Below are positions 1 through 5,976 of a DNA stretch of 15,627 nucleotides, one piece after another. Where the stretch lies: the NCBI GenBank assembly GCA_021162225.1, contig JAGGZB010000105.1, positions 1 to 15,627 of the forward strand. Direction: 5' to 3'. Source of the DNA: Candidatus Bathyarchaeota archaeon. Lineage in GTDB: Archaea > Thermoproteota > Bathyarchaeia > Bathyarchaeales > DTEX01. The first letter of the stretch is position 1. Each line of letters opens with the position of its first letter. Made by a program: the position numbers and the translations under genes. Below the pieces are notes generated by a model, which saw only the letters and a program-made list of their open reading frames with translations, ran no database searches and was not told where the DNA came from.

Positions 1-136
1 CGTATGGGCGGTCTATCTTTGAGTCGCTGGTGTGCCACTGGATGGTTCCGTTCGGGTCTAGGGCTAGTGCCATGAGGATCGGCTGGGGTATGTGGAGTTT
101 TCCACCTGAGAGTTTCGAGACGGCTACCTTGACCAT
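1..136 (-). CDS. Partial protein, possible AbrB-like N-terminus
   Basis: This is the first 45 codons of a leftward gene that runs off the left edge of the window. It starts at the ATG at 136-134 and stays open to base 2. The N-terminus (MVKVAVSKLSGGKLHIPQPI) has a short beta strand, a glycine turn and an 'IP' followed by a predicted helix. That is the general look of an AbrB/SpoVT swapped-hairpin DNA-binding domain. The resemblance is weak and the rest of the protein is missing. The gene is divergent from the gene at 189 and shares its 52-base upstream region. An inverted repeat (137-158) lies directly before the start codon, which would suit autoregulation if this is a DNA-binding protein. 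The reading frame is well supported; the function is a guess. Confidence 0.5.
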   Translation of the reverse strand, partial: MVKVAVSKLSGGKLHIPQPILMALALDPNGTIQWHTSDSKIDRPY

Positions 137-158
137 ACTCTCACAGAACTTTGAGAGT
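137..158. repeat. Inverted repeat at leftward start, possible operator
   Basis: ACTCTC (137-142) and its reverse complement GAGAGT (153-158) are separated by 10 bases, directly upstream of the ATG at 136. The arms are short (6 bp), so chance is possible. The position, between the shared TATA box and the leftward start, is where an operator would lie. Confidence 0.3.
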
Positions 159-160
159 TA

Positions 161-175
161 GCTTTTTTTATAAGC
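161..175. promoter_or_regulatory. Shared divergent TATA-like box
   Basis: The T/A tract GCTTTTTTTATAAGC can be read as a TATA box on either strand. On the plus strand its centre (about 168) would place transcription near 193, at or just before the starts at 189 or 201. On the minus strand it would place transcription near 143, just before the leftward ATG at 136. Spacing of about 25 bases to the initiation site is the archaeal norm, so one box could serve both genes. Confidence 0.5.
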
Positions 176-188
176 TTTTCTAAGGAAT

Positions 189-563
189 ATGCGAGGAAGC
201 ATGGTTCGGTTTGGGAAGTTTCCGGGGACGCGGCTCGGATTGGGGACGATAGCTAACACTAACTTGGCTGATAGCAAGCTGTATTTCACGATTTTGACGG
301 CGACGACTAGCGCCACCTCGCTTCAGCTGACTCAGGGGCAGACGAAGATGGCGGCGATCAGGTTTGCAGCGATATTCCCCTTCGGGGCTCCGGCTGCCAA
401 GGCCACGGCGAGCCTTGAGTTCAGGGTTCCGGCGCTTGGAACCAGCGGCTGGATAACATCTGGAACCATCAAGTTCGTGGAGAAGACGAATACACTGGCT
501 AGAAATGTTAGATGCATGGTCTTCCTAGTTGGAACAGGAGACCCGAACAGGGTGCCGACGTAG
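189..563 (+). CDS. Small beta-rich orphan protein
   Basis: This 124 aa protein is not a recognised family. It is rich in Thr, Ala and Gly with alternating hydrophobic residues, for example around residues 28-45 and 54-80. That suggests a soluble beta-sandwich like many small virion proteins. It has no transmembrane segment or signal peptide; two Arg/Lys-Gly stretches lie at the N-terminus. The start could be the ATG at 189 or the one at 201 (MVRFGKFPG). The TATA box at 161-175 predicts initiation near 193, which would make the second ATG nearly leaderless. It is a lone rightward gene whose end lies 6 bases from the end of the leftward operon at 570, so the two transcripts converge. Base composition and codon use resemble the neighbours. 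Confidence 0.7.
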   Translation: MRGSMVRFGKFPGTRLGLGTIANTNLADSKLYFTILTATTSATSLQLTQGQTKMAAIRFAAIFPFGAPAAKATASLEFRVPALGTSGWITSGTIKFVEKTNTLARNVRCMVFLVGTGDPNRVPT

Positions 564-569
564 CCCGGC

Positions 570-884
570 TTAGACCTCGGCGATCTTCTTTCCCTTCTTT
601 TTCTTAGTTGATGTTCTACCCCTTAGAGCCTGTTCTTTAAGGGTTTTTGGTAAGTCTATGCTCGTGTATTCGATGAGGAGTTCTCGGTCTCGTTGACATA
701 GTTTATCCCATATTGGGTCTAAGCCGGGCATGTTTATAGTAGGCTGAGTGCCTCTGAGCAGTGATTCCTTAAGCTTCTTTCCAGAATGCTTTAAGATGAA
801 TTCTAAGACTATTTTCCTGCATTTTGGACATGCTTCTTCAAACCATCTCCGCCAATCGGTTCGAATGATAAATGGAAGGCTCAT
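570..884 (-). CDS. Small basic protein with one CxxC motif
   Basis: The protein has 104 aa and is the last gene of the long leftward operon. The start is placed at the ATG at 884-882, preceded by GGTGAG with suitable spacing. A TTG at 896 would overlap the previous gene and is less likely. Near the N-terminus lies ACPKCRK, a single zinc-knuckle-like CxxC; a further Cys sits near residue 63 (KLCQRD), so full metal coordination would need a partner or a dimer. The C-terminus is strongly basic (KKKKGKK), suggesting nucleic-acid contact. The middle part is predicted helical. No family is recognised. It ends 6 bases from the convergent gene at 563. Confidence 0.65.
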   Translation of the reverse strand: MSLPFIIRTDWRRWFEEACPKCRKIVLEFILKHSGKKLKESLLRGTQPTINMPGLDPIWDKLCQRDRELLIEYTSIDLPKTLKEQALRGRTSTKKKKGKKIAEV

Positions 885-888
885 GCTC

Positions 889-1290
889 TCACCCAAACAT
901 ACTGGTTACTTGATCGTAGCGTCCTCGGACAAGTAATCCTACTGTTACGTGAGGCTCTCCACCGTCTATAGATCTCACTCTCAGATGCTCCCAGGATGAG
1001 CCCGTCCACTGACCTATTCCAATTATGAGCGGCTCATCTGGCGAGACGATCTTTATAAATGGTCTGTCGGGGGGCAACGTGACGCGGATGAAGCTACGTG
1101 TCTCATCGCTTGCCTCCCTGTAAGTCTGTATTACGTAGTTATGCGTTGCGGTGTCGTCGTGGCAGATGAAGAATCCATAGAGTGAGAACACTCTTCCATA
1201 CAATACGTCTCCGATCTTCCACACGCCCCTCAGCTCTGCTATGATGTCATTAGCCGCCGGGCTTGCGACTATTCTCCATAGCCATGGCAT
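889..1290 (-). CDS. Beta-rich orphan protein, candidate virion protein
   Basis: This 133 aa protein has no recognised family. It is rich in beta-forming residues and aromatics, with a run of predicted strands from about residue 20 to the end. It has no transmembrane helix and no signal peptide. The ATG overlaps the stop codon of the preceding 49 aa gene by one base (TAATG), which indicates translational coupling. Its stop is followed after 4 bases by the start of the 104 aa gene. Its place in an operon of beta-rich, membrane-anchored genes suggests a structural or virion-associated role. That role is inferred from context alone. Confidence 0.7.
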   Translation of the reverse strand: MPWLWRIVASPAANDIIAELRGVWKIGDVLYGRVFSLYGFFICHDDTATHNYVIQTYREASDETRSFIRVTLPPDRPFIKIVSPDEPLIIGIGQWTGSSWEHLRVRSIDGGEPHVTVGLLVRGRYDQVTSMFG

Positions 1291-1439
1291 TATCCACGCC
1301 TCCCGGTTTCAAATGTTTTCACAAGCTTCCCGTTTTTTATAAGATATATCTTTTTCTCTTTTCGGACATACGCGCGTAGACCTTCAGGTCCAGCGTATAT
1401 GAGATTTGCTTTAGCCAAGATTTCCTGCACCTTCATCAT
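1290..1439 (-). CDS. Very small conserved-spacing ORF (49 aa)
   Basis: This reading frame of only 49 codons begins MMKVQEILAKANLI and ends FETGRRG. Two ATGs lie in tandem (1439 and 1436). The strong GGAGG immediately upstream fits the second better, giving 48 aa. The first ATG overlaps the stop of the 210 aa gene (ATGA) and the stop overlaps the next gene's ATG (TAATG). The frame is therefore locked into the operon on both sides, the main reason to accept so short a gene. The sequence looks like a helix followed by a beta hairpin with many Lys and Arg (KEKKIYLIKNGKLVK). Function unknown. Confidence 0.75.
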   Translation of the reverse strand: MMKVQEILAKANLIYAGPEGLRAYVRKEKKIYLIKNGKLVKTFETGRRG

Positions 1440-2068
1440 ACCTCCTCCTGGTATCCGTATACTTCAATTGTAACATAGGTGGCTGAGGCGGATGCCTCGG
1501 CCTCTATTTTAAACTCGTCTCCTGCTTCAAGCGTTAACGGCACGTTGAACATTATCTCTACAACCGGTTTTTCTCTCGTAACCGGTATATCGTAAACAGT
1601 GTTGTCGTTTACCTTTATGTATAGCTCGTAGCCGTCGCCCATGCATCGGACAGTTGGATAGAATCCTGCCGTGGGATACCTGTTTCCAATCGCATCGGTT
1701 CCAAATAGTAGATGGTAGCCTAAGATTGCCTTAACACCCATTATGACGAGCCTTTTACCCGATGGAACGGTATAGGTGTAGGGAATGTTGCCATAATAAC
1801 TGTTTCCCTCTATGTCAACTAGATCCTCGACTCTGAAGAGCTTTTCCATGCCTTCAATACTATGCCATAAGCCGCTTAGCTTGACATCCACGCTTTGAGC
1901 TGAAATCTCTATTGTTATATTTGTGCCGGGCGCATTCTGTATGTAGACCGTTCCCTGCACCTCTTCTATGATTACGTGTTCGGCTCTGGTTATGGTTACC
2001 TTCGCTTCTCCTGTTATGAATATGTATCTGAACTGTTTTAGCTCCGCTATTTGCTGGGGTAGGCTCAT
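1436..2068 (-). CDS. Beta-sandwich virion-like protein
   Basis: This 210 aa protein has a beta-rich look throughout. An N-terminal half of repeating short strands (about 10-65) resembles a beta-helix or beta-prism. The C-terminal half (about 95-205) has the pattern 'VPSGKRLVIMG' followed by strands and 'EAGDEFKIEA', which recurs in small jelly-roll or Ig-like virion proteins of phages and archaeal viruses. There is no membrane segment. The start ATG overlaps the stop of the 147 aa gene (ATGA). I infer an exposed structural or receptor-binding role; no specific family is recognised. Confidence 0.75.
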   Translation of the reverse strand: MSLPQQIAELKQFRYIFITGEAKVTITRAEHVIIEEVQGTVYIQNAPGTNITIEISAQSVDVKLSGLWHSIEGMEKLFRVEDLVDIEGNSYYGNIPYTYTVPSGKRLVIMGVKAILGYHLLFGTDAIGNRYPTAGFYPTVRCMGDGYELYIKVNDNTVYDIPVTREKPVVEIMFNVPLTLEAGDEFKIEAEASASATYVTIEVYGYQEEV

Positions 2069-2508
2069 GCCGTCTCCTCCTCGTATTTTGCGTAAGCCTT
2101 ATTTATCGTTATCTGGTCTGTGGCGACTATTAGGAGATAGGATGATTTGAGCCATAATATGTCTGAGATTCTGAGGGCGTAGTCTCCTTCAAGTCTTTGG
2201 AACGCTGTTATGCCGGTGACTTCTTGGGTTATCTTGTTTATTTCGCTCCATGAGGCGTTTAGCTCTGGAATTCCGTCTACGTTTAGGATTACCTTGAAGT
2301 TTGGGCTATTTGATATGACTAGGGCTTCATATAGTCTTCCCCTGTGAGCTGAGTTGTAAATGTATCTTGAGCCGCCTCTGGTCAGGGTTAGGTTATCTAT
2401 TCGCTTTATCCGCGTTTTTCTTCCACTGGGTTTGACTTGGACTGCTATGGCTTGAGGTCTAGCCTCTTCCATGGCTACTATGAGCAGGGCTAGGTCTAGG
2501 AGCTTCAT
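2065..2508 (-). CDS. Orphan beta-rich protein with hydrophobic N-terminus
   Basis: The protein has 147 aa. A short hydrophobic helix (LLDLALLIVAM, residues 3-13) opens it but is followed by acidic residues, so it is not a normal signal peptide. The remainder alternates strands and loops, with the pattern 'ALVISNSPNFKVILNVDG' at about 68-85 and 'LRISDILWLKSSYLLIVA' later, similar to the strand pattern of the neighbouring virion-like proteins. Stop and next start overlap (ATGA). It starts 4 bases after the 53 aa membrane gene. A structural role is likely from context. Confidence 0.7.
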   Translation of the reverse strand: MKLLDLALLIVAMEEARPQAIAVQVKPSGRKTRIKRIDNLTLTRGGSRYIYNSAHRGRLYEALVISNSPNFKVILNVDGIPELNASWSEINKITQEVTGITAFQRLEGDYALRISDILWLKSSYLLIVATDQITINKAYAKYEEETA

Positions 2509-2512
2509 GGTT

Positions 2513-2674
2513 TCACGGCCTCGGAGCCTGATAGATGGCGGTTATTCTTCCTTCTGAGTCTCTTTCGAATATTACTCCGACGGATTGCTGTTTTAGTTGA
2601 AGGATTAGGAATGCTATGAGGGCTCCGGCGAGTATTCCTATAGCTATTCCTATTGCTAGGCTTCCGCTGTCCAT
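2513..2674 (-). CDS. Small single-pass membrane protein (53 aa)
   Basis: This 53-codon frame starts at the ATG at 2674-2672 behind GAGGAG (spacing about 9). It encodes MDSGSLAIGIAIGILAGALI and onward, a clear transmembrane helix at residues 5-26. A polar beta-like tail of about 27 residues follows (VIFERDSEGRITAIYQ). The glycine-rich helix (GxxxG-like spacing of small residues) suits helix packing. The stop lies 4 bases before the next ATG, in line with the rest of the operon. Candidate minor envelope protein; role inferred. Confidence 0.75.
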   Translation of the reverse strand: MDSGSLAIGIAIGILAGALIAFLILQLKQQSVGVIFERDSEGRITAIYQAPRP

Positions 2675-2696
2675 TTCTCATCTCCTCTATGACGTT

Positions 2697-2933
2697 CTAT
2701 CGTATTAATGTTTCGCTCACCTCTATTACTCTAACCCAGTTTATGAAGATTCTTCGCCCTTCTTCATCCTTGAGTATTAAGGTGAATGGGGGGCTTAGGT
2801 TGAATCCTATCAGTCTTCCCCTTATCATGGCTCCGTCCACGGTTTTCACCGTTATTTCTCTTTTAAATTGTATGAGTTCTCGAAGATGTCTTCTCAAGGT
2901 TGCTAAGCCTTTATGATCGCGACCTCTTCTCAT
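2697..2933 (-). CDS. Sm/Lsm-like beta-barrel protein
   Basis: This 78 aa protein has an N-terminal helix rich in Arg (residues 10-22), then VKTVDGAMIRGRLIGFN (about 29-45), LILKDEEGRR (52-61) and IFINWVRVIEVSE (62-74). The 'DG...RG.L.GF' core and the terminal 'V.VIE' strand match the Sm1/Sm2 pattern of archaeal Sm-like proteins, which form RNA-binding rings and are usually about 75 aa. The canonical Asn of the Sm1 RNA-binding loop and the 'RG' of Sm2 are not clear, so ring formation or RNA binding is uncertain. No Shine-Dalgarno site is seen. CTTAAAG at 2963-2957 lies about 26 bases before the ATG, so an internal leaderless promoter is possible. The location inside a virion operon is odd for an RNA-binding protein. 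Confidence 0.65.
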   Translation of the reverse strand: MRRGRDHKGLATLRRHLRELIQFKREITVKTVDGAMIRGRLIGFNLSPPFTLILKDEEGRRIFINWVRVIEVSETLIR

Positions 2934-2958
2934 GCTGGTTAGATTTCAGTCAATGTCT

Positions 2959-3081
2959 TTAAGTTTTACTCTCCTTCGAATATTTCTCCAATAGGCTCAA
3001 GTAGATCATCATCATCGACGTGAAGCTCATCATTATCGAGAGGATCGGCAGAAACTCTTTTTTCCAGAAGCTTTCACTCAT
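2959..3081 (-). CDS. Tiny membrane protein (40 aa)
   Basis: This 40-codon frame has its ATG overlapping the stop of the 66 aa gene (ATGA), which supports coupled translation. The protein begins MSESFWKKEFLP, has a methionine-rich hydrophobic helix at residues 11-30 (IMMSFTSMMMIYL) and ends in a Lys/Ser tail. One transmembrane helix is predicted. A 25-base gap follows before the Sm-like gene. Small membrane proteins of this kind occur in envelopes of lipid-containing archaeal viruses; the exact role is not known. Confidence 0.65.
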   Translation of the reverse strand: MSESFWKKEFLPILSIMMSFTSMMMIYLSLLEKYSKESKT

Positions 3082-3278
3082 CTCGACACCTCGAATGTTA
3101 TGGCCAAGCCTGTGAGCGCCGTCGCGATCGCCACGAATTGAAGAGGTTCTCTATCGCCTTTTCTGAAGTATTCGACTAAGCCCCAGGTTACTGCGACTCC
3201 ATAGGTTCCGGCGACGAGGGCTAGGAAGATGTCCTGTTGAATCGGGGTCAAGTTGTTGAACCATTCTCGGAGTCCCAT
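3078..3278 (-). CDS. Two-helix membrane protein (66 aa)
   Basis: An amphipathic N-terminus (MGLREWFNNLTPIQQD) leads into helix 1 (about 15-37). A short basic loop follows (RKGDRE), then helix 2 (46-63) and a short end. The loop charge places both termini on the outer face by the positive-inside rule. The size and two-helix hairpin resemble the small coat proteins of spindle-shaped archaeal viruses (fusellovirus type), but no sequence signature proves this. The start abuts the stop of the PKD gene (TAG then ATG), and GGTGA inside that gene's last codons is the ribosome site. The next gene overlaps it (ATGA). Confidence 0.75.
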   Translation of the reverse strand: MGLREWFNNLTPIQQDIFLALVAGTYGVAVTWGLVEYFRKGDREPLQFVAIATALTGLAITFEVSR

Positions 3279-4265
3279 CTACGTCACCTTCCTCTTCTTA
3301 TAATACCTGTATGCGAGGTATGCTGCTATGGCTCCGGCGACTCCGACGCCGCCTACTATGGCTATCGTTTCCCAGCTTATCGGGGGAGGCGGTGGTGGAG
3401 GAGGTGGAGCGGGTTCTCTTACCGTGATCGTCAATGTCTTGGAGTCTTCTTGACCTTGTGAGTCTATTGCGGAGGCTGTTGCGATATAGGTTCCGGGGTT
3501 GTCGTAGGTGTGGGCGAATCTTTCTCCTCCATCTGCGGTTTCAAAGGTCTTGGATTCAGGTGGAGCCCCGTTTCCATAGTCCATGGTGATGGTTATGGGC
3601 GGTGTTCCACCGAATGTGAATGCTGTGAAGACGACGTTTAAGGGCGCTTCTCCATCCGTCACGTCTGCTGATAGGTCTACGAGTAGGGGAGGGGGAAGCA
3701 CTTCGACGATCACCCAATCTGATGTCACTTGTCTTATGGAGTCCGTTGCAGTGACCTTGACTAGATTTACTCCAGGTTGGTTGAGGGTATGAGTGAATTT
3801 GGGATAGCCGCTGGTGACTCCTCTCGCTTCATCGGATTCTCCATCAGGGTATTCGATCACGAAGTTTATCGGCGGAACTCCTCCACTCCATTCAACGGTG
3901 AATTTTACTTCTAGCGGCGCGTAGCCCATGTCTGGCTGCGCTTTCAGGTTTACTTTAAGCGGTGGAGCTGGGGGCTTGGAGACCTTGACCTCGAATTTTG
4001 CTATCTTATCATTGTTGACTATTACGGTTATATAATATGTTCCGGCCTCGGTGTAGAAGAAGTCATATTGCTTGCTCACGATGAAGTCTTGGCATGTTCC
4101 TTGCTCGAATACATATGGGGGTAGGGCTCCTGGGGCGTCGATTATCAAGTATATTGGAAAGTTTGGGATTTGGGAGCATAGCGCGCAGGCCACGGATATG
4201 GTGACCGTCTCATAGGGGTCTATCTCTGTTTTATTGATTTGAGCGAAGCATCCTAGATCCGACAT
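3279..4265 (-). CDS. PKD-repeat tail-anchored surface protein
   Basis: The protein has 328 aa counted from the ATG at 4265. A GTG at 4277 would overlap the previous gene; the ATG lies one base after its stop (TGACATG). Residues 1-95 form a beta domain with four Cys (6, 27, 30 and near 58) that may pair as disulfides. PKD-type Ig-like domains follow at about 102-195 and 200-285, with typical 'APL.V.FT', 'GG.PP' and 'HT..NPGTY' elements. Ten prolines (286-295) form a stiff stalk before one transmembrane helix (about 300-319) and a basic tail (KKRK). PKD domains commonly serve adhesion at archaeal and viral surfaces. There is no signal peptide although charge predicts the N-terminus outside. It is a paralogue of the gene at 4980. 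Confidence 0.85.
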   Translation of the reverse strand: MSDLGCFAQINKTEIDPYETVTISVACALCSQIPNFPIYLIIDAPGALPPYVFEQGTCQDFIVSKQYDFFYTEAGTYYITVIVNNDKIAKFEVKVSKPPAPPLKVNLKAQPDMGYAPLEVKFTVEWSGGVPPINFVIEYPDGESDEARGVTSGYPKFTHTLNQPGVNLVKVTATDSIRQVTSDWVIVEVLPPPLLVDLSADVTDGEAPLNVVFTAFTFGGTPPITITMDYGNGAPPESKTFETADGGERFAHTYDNPGTYIATASAIDSQGQEDSKTLTITVREPAPPPPPPPPPISWETIAIVGGVGVAGAIAAYLAYRYYKKRKVT

Positions 4266-4266
4266 G

Positions 4267-4470
4267 TCACACTGCACCTCCCATCAGCAATAATTTTATT
4301 ATAAGCGGGATTATCGATCCAAGATATATGACTATCAAGGCCCATAGCTTTTTATCCATCGAATCCAATTTGTCGCGAATCCACTTTTGATTCGCTTCAA
4401 GCGCTGCGACGCGCTGGGCTAGACCTATTAGGCTTATCGGTGTGTCAGGTGAATTCTTCTTATCCTTCAT
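4267..4470 (-). CDS. Coiled-coil plus C-terminal membrane helix (holin-like shape)
   Basis: This 67 aa protein has a charged N-terminus, an amphipathic helix with heptad pattern (about 13-41; LAQRVAALEANQKWIRDKL) and a C-terminal transmembrane helix (43-63). This architecture matches XhlA-like accessory proteins of phage lysis cassettes, and also small tail-anchored oligomerising proteins in general. It lies between two tail-anchored ectodomain proteins, with one-base gaps on both sides (TGACATG at start and end). It may therefore trimerise or organise them rather than lyse cells. The frame is well supported; the function is open. Confidence 0.75.
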   Translation of the reverse strand: MKDKKNSPDTPISLIGLAQRVAALEANQKWIRDKLDSMDKKLWALIVIYLGSIIPLIIKLLLMGGAV

Positions 4471-4471
4471 G

Positions 4472-4978
4472 TCAGGTCACCAGCTTATAGACTATGATTC
4501 CGGCCACGGCTACCACGGCGATTATGGTTGCGGCGTTTATGATTCCGCACCATGGTTCTGGCACCTCTCCTATTGGTATGAGGCCGAAGAATATCTTACA
4601 TGCCTCTGGCTTGACTCCTCCGCCAGCTTGACCTGTTGCTTCTATGACTATGTATCCATAGGCTCCTCCGCTCTGCACGCCTGGAACTGGGTTGGCGTTG
4701 TGGTAGAATTCTATCACGTTCGCACCTTTTCTTAGATATGGTCTGAGGTCGGCTGTCATCACGTTACATGGGTCTCCCGTGAACTGGATGTCGGTTCCGT
4801 TGACGACTATTCGATTTACGCATCCCCCGAAGATCGGCCATCCAGGCGCATAGGGGTCTACGTCTAGAGTTAGGTCGGCTCTGAGCAGTTCTCCTTCCCA
4901 GTTTACGCTGAACTCCTTGTGGGCTGGGCTTCCATAGTATGGTTCATGGTTCCAGAGTATTATCGTGGCCTGAGCCAT
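4472..4978 (-). CDS. Tail-anchored beta-sandwich surface protein
   Basis: The protein has 168 aa. Residues 1-125 form a beta-rich domain ending with 'LRKGANVIEFYHN...GYIVIEA', a strand pattern seen in carbohydrate-binding beta-sandwiches (galactose-binding-like). Cys residues near 53, 71 and 127 may form disulfides. One transmembrane helix lies at about 146-165 and the protein ends YKLVT. There is no signal peptide (it starts MAQATIILWNHE). The gene sits between two PKD-repeat genes and ends like them with Val-Thr just before the stop, because GGTGA is the next gene's ribosome site. Probably part of a surface or spike complex; sugar binding is a guess. Confidence 0.75.
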   Translation of the reverse strand: MAQATIILWNHEPYYGSPAHKEFSVNWEGELLRADLTLDVDPYAPGWPIFGGCVNRIVVNGTDIQFTGDPCNVMTADLRPYLRKGANVIEFYHNANPVPGVQSGGAYGYIVIEATGQAGGGVKPEACKIFFGLIPIGEVPEPWCGIINAATIIAVVAVAGIIVYKLVT

Positions 4979-4979
4979 T

Positions 4980-5942
4980 TTATGTCACCTCACCTCTTTT
5001 CTTCTCCTTGAGATATTTGTATATTAGGTATGCGGCTATCGCCCCGCCTACTCCAACACCTGCGACGGCTAGCATCGTTTCCCATTCCGGCGGCGTTGGA
5101 GGCGGTGGAGGCGGAGGAGGGGGCGCGGTCACGTCTATGACTATGCTGTATTCGTCGATCCTCCCCAAGCTGTCGGCTATGGTCACCTCTACCGTATATG
5201 ATCCGGGCTCACTATATTCGTGAGTGAAGAACAGGGTTCGATCAGATGTGTTTATCGAGTCGGATGCGCCGTCCCCATAGCTTATCGATCCCTTGAACGG
5301 CGGCTCTCCGCCGGAGATCGTTATCTGAAACTGGTATTTCATGGCCTCTATCTCGGCGTATGATAGATATACTTCAGGTGGAGGTGAGACCTCTTCTATG
5401 ACTATGGTCGCTGAGTCGAAGTCCATGTTTCCTTTTGAGTCGGATACGGTGAAAGTTATCTGATAGGTTCCAGGCGAGTTGTAGACGTGGTTCACCACCG
5501 TGGGGAATGATGACACGTTATCCCATGTCAGGGGAGGGGTGCCGTCTCCGAAGTCCAGCTTCCCGCTATAGGGTGGAGCGCCGCCTTCAACCGATAATCC
5601 GATTAATATTATTTCTCCCACGCTTCCCCTCTCTGGAGCCGCGACATCCACTCGTAGCATCGGCGCTGGACTCACCGTTATCTTCACGTCTCCATAGCTG
5701 GTGCTCCATGATCTGCCGGTTGTGTCCACTATGCTTAGAACTGGGTAATATGTTCCTGGGTTCCAGTAGGTGTATTCTCTCTCTATGTGGTTGCCATAAT
5801 AGTTGTATTCTTGGATTATGTCTCCCGTGTCTGTCTGAATCATCACGAGGTATGGGGGAGTTCCCTCGCTCCAGTCTCCGATAAAGGTTACCCTAAGCGG
5901 CGCATAGCCGCTGGAAGGCTCGGCTCTAAGGCTGATCGCCGT
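4980..5942 (-). CDS. PKD-repeat tail-anchored surface protein, apparent ACG start
   Basis: The protein has 320 aa if it starts at the ACG at 5942-5940. Three PKD-type domains lie at about 2-92, 97-185 and 190-272, with 'DFGDGTPP' and 'NSPGTYQITF' as classic PKD signatures. Nine prolines, TPP, a transmembrane helix (about 290-308) and a basic tail follow. The first in-frame conventional start (GTG, 5846) would delete 32 residues of the first PKD domain and has no ribosome site. The frame is open back to a TAA at 5966. GGAGGT (5956-5951) lies 8 bases before the ACG, ideal spacing. Either ACG is used, or an ATG mutated or was misread. Closely similar in layout to the gene at 3279. Confidence 0.8.
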   Translation of the reverse strand, partial: TAISLRAEPSSGYAPLRVTFIGDWSEGTPPYLVMIQTDTGDIIQEYNYYGNHIEREYTYWNPGTYYPVLSIVDTTGRSWSTSYGDVKITVSPAPMLRVDVAAPERGSVGEIILIGLSVEGGAPPYSGKLDFGDGTPPLTWDNVSSFPTVVNHVYNSPGTYQITFTVSDSKGNMDFDSATIVIEEVSPPPEVYLSYAEIEAMKYQFQITISGGEPPFKGSISYGDGASDSINTSDRTLFFTHEYSEPGSYTVEVTIADSLGRIDEYSIVIDVTAPPPPPPPPPTPPEWETMLAVAGVGVGGAIAAYLIYKYLKEKKRGEVT

Positions 5943-5950
5943 CGCAGGCC

Positions 5951-5956
5951 ACCTCC
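5951..5956 (-). promoter_or_regulatory. Shine-Dalgarno site that decides the PKD start
   Basis: GGAGGT on the minus strand lies 8 bases upstream of the in-frame ACG codon at 5942. It is the only strong ribosome site between the stop at 5977 and the PKD frame, and no ATG, GTG or TTG in that frame lies nearby. A GTG at 5952 lies inside the site, in another frame, and reaches a stop after eight codons. Confidence 0.6.
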
Positions 5957-5976
5957 GCGTCGGTTAGCTTTGGTCG

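Noticed and set aside
3380..3412. Tandem GGAGG-like repeats on the plus strand
   Set aside because: They are the complement of consecutive proline codons, not an independent repeat or ribosome site; the same applies at 5095-5125.
4939..5223. Rightward frame with a poly-glycine run
   Set aside because: It is the antisense shadow of the proline codons of the PKD stalk; it has no ribosome site or neighbours in phase.
5507..5884. Rightward 125-codon frame opposite the PKD gene
   Set aside because: The leftward frame encodes clear PKD signatures; this one is Arg/Ser/Leu-rich shadow sequence.
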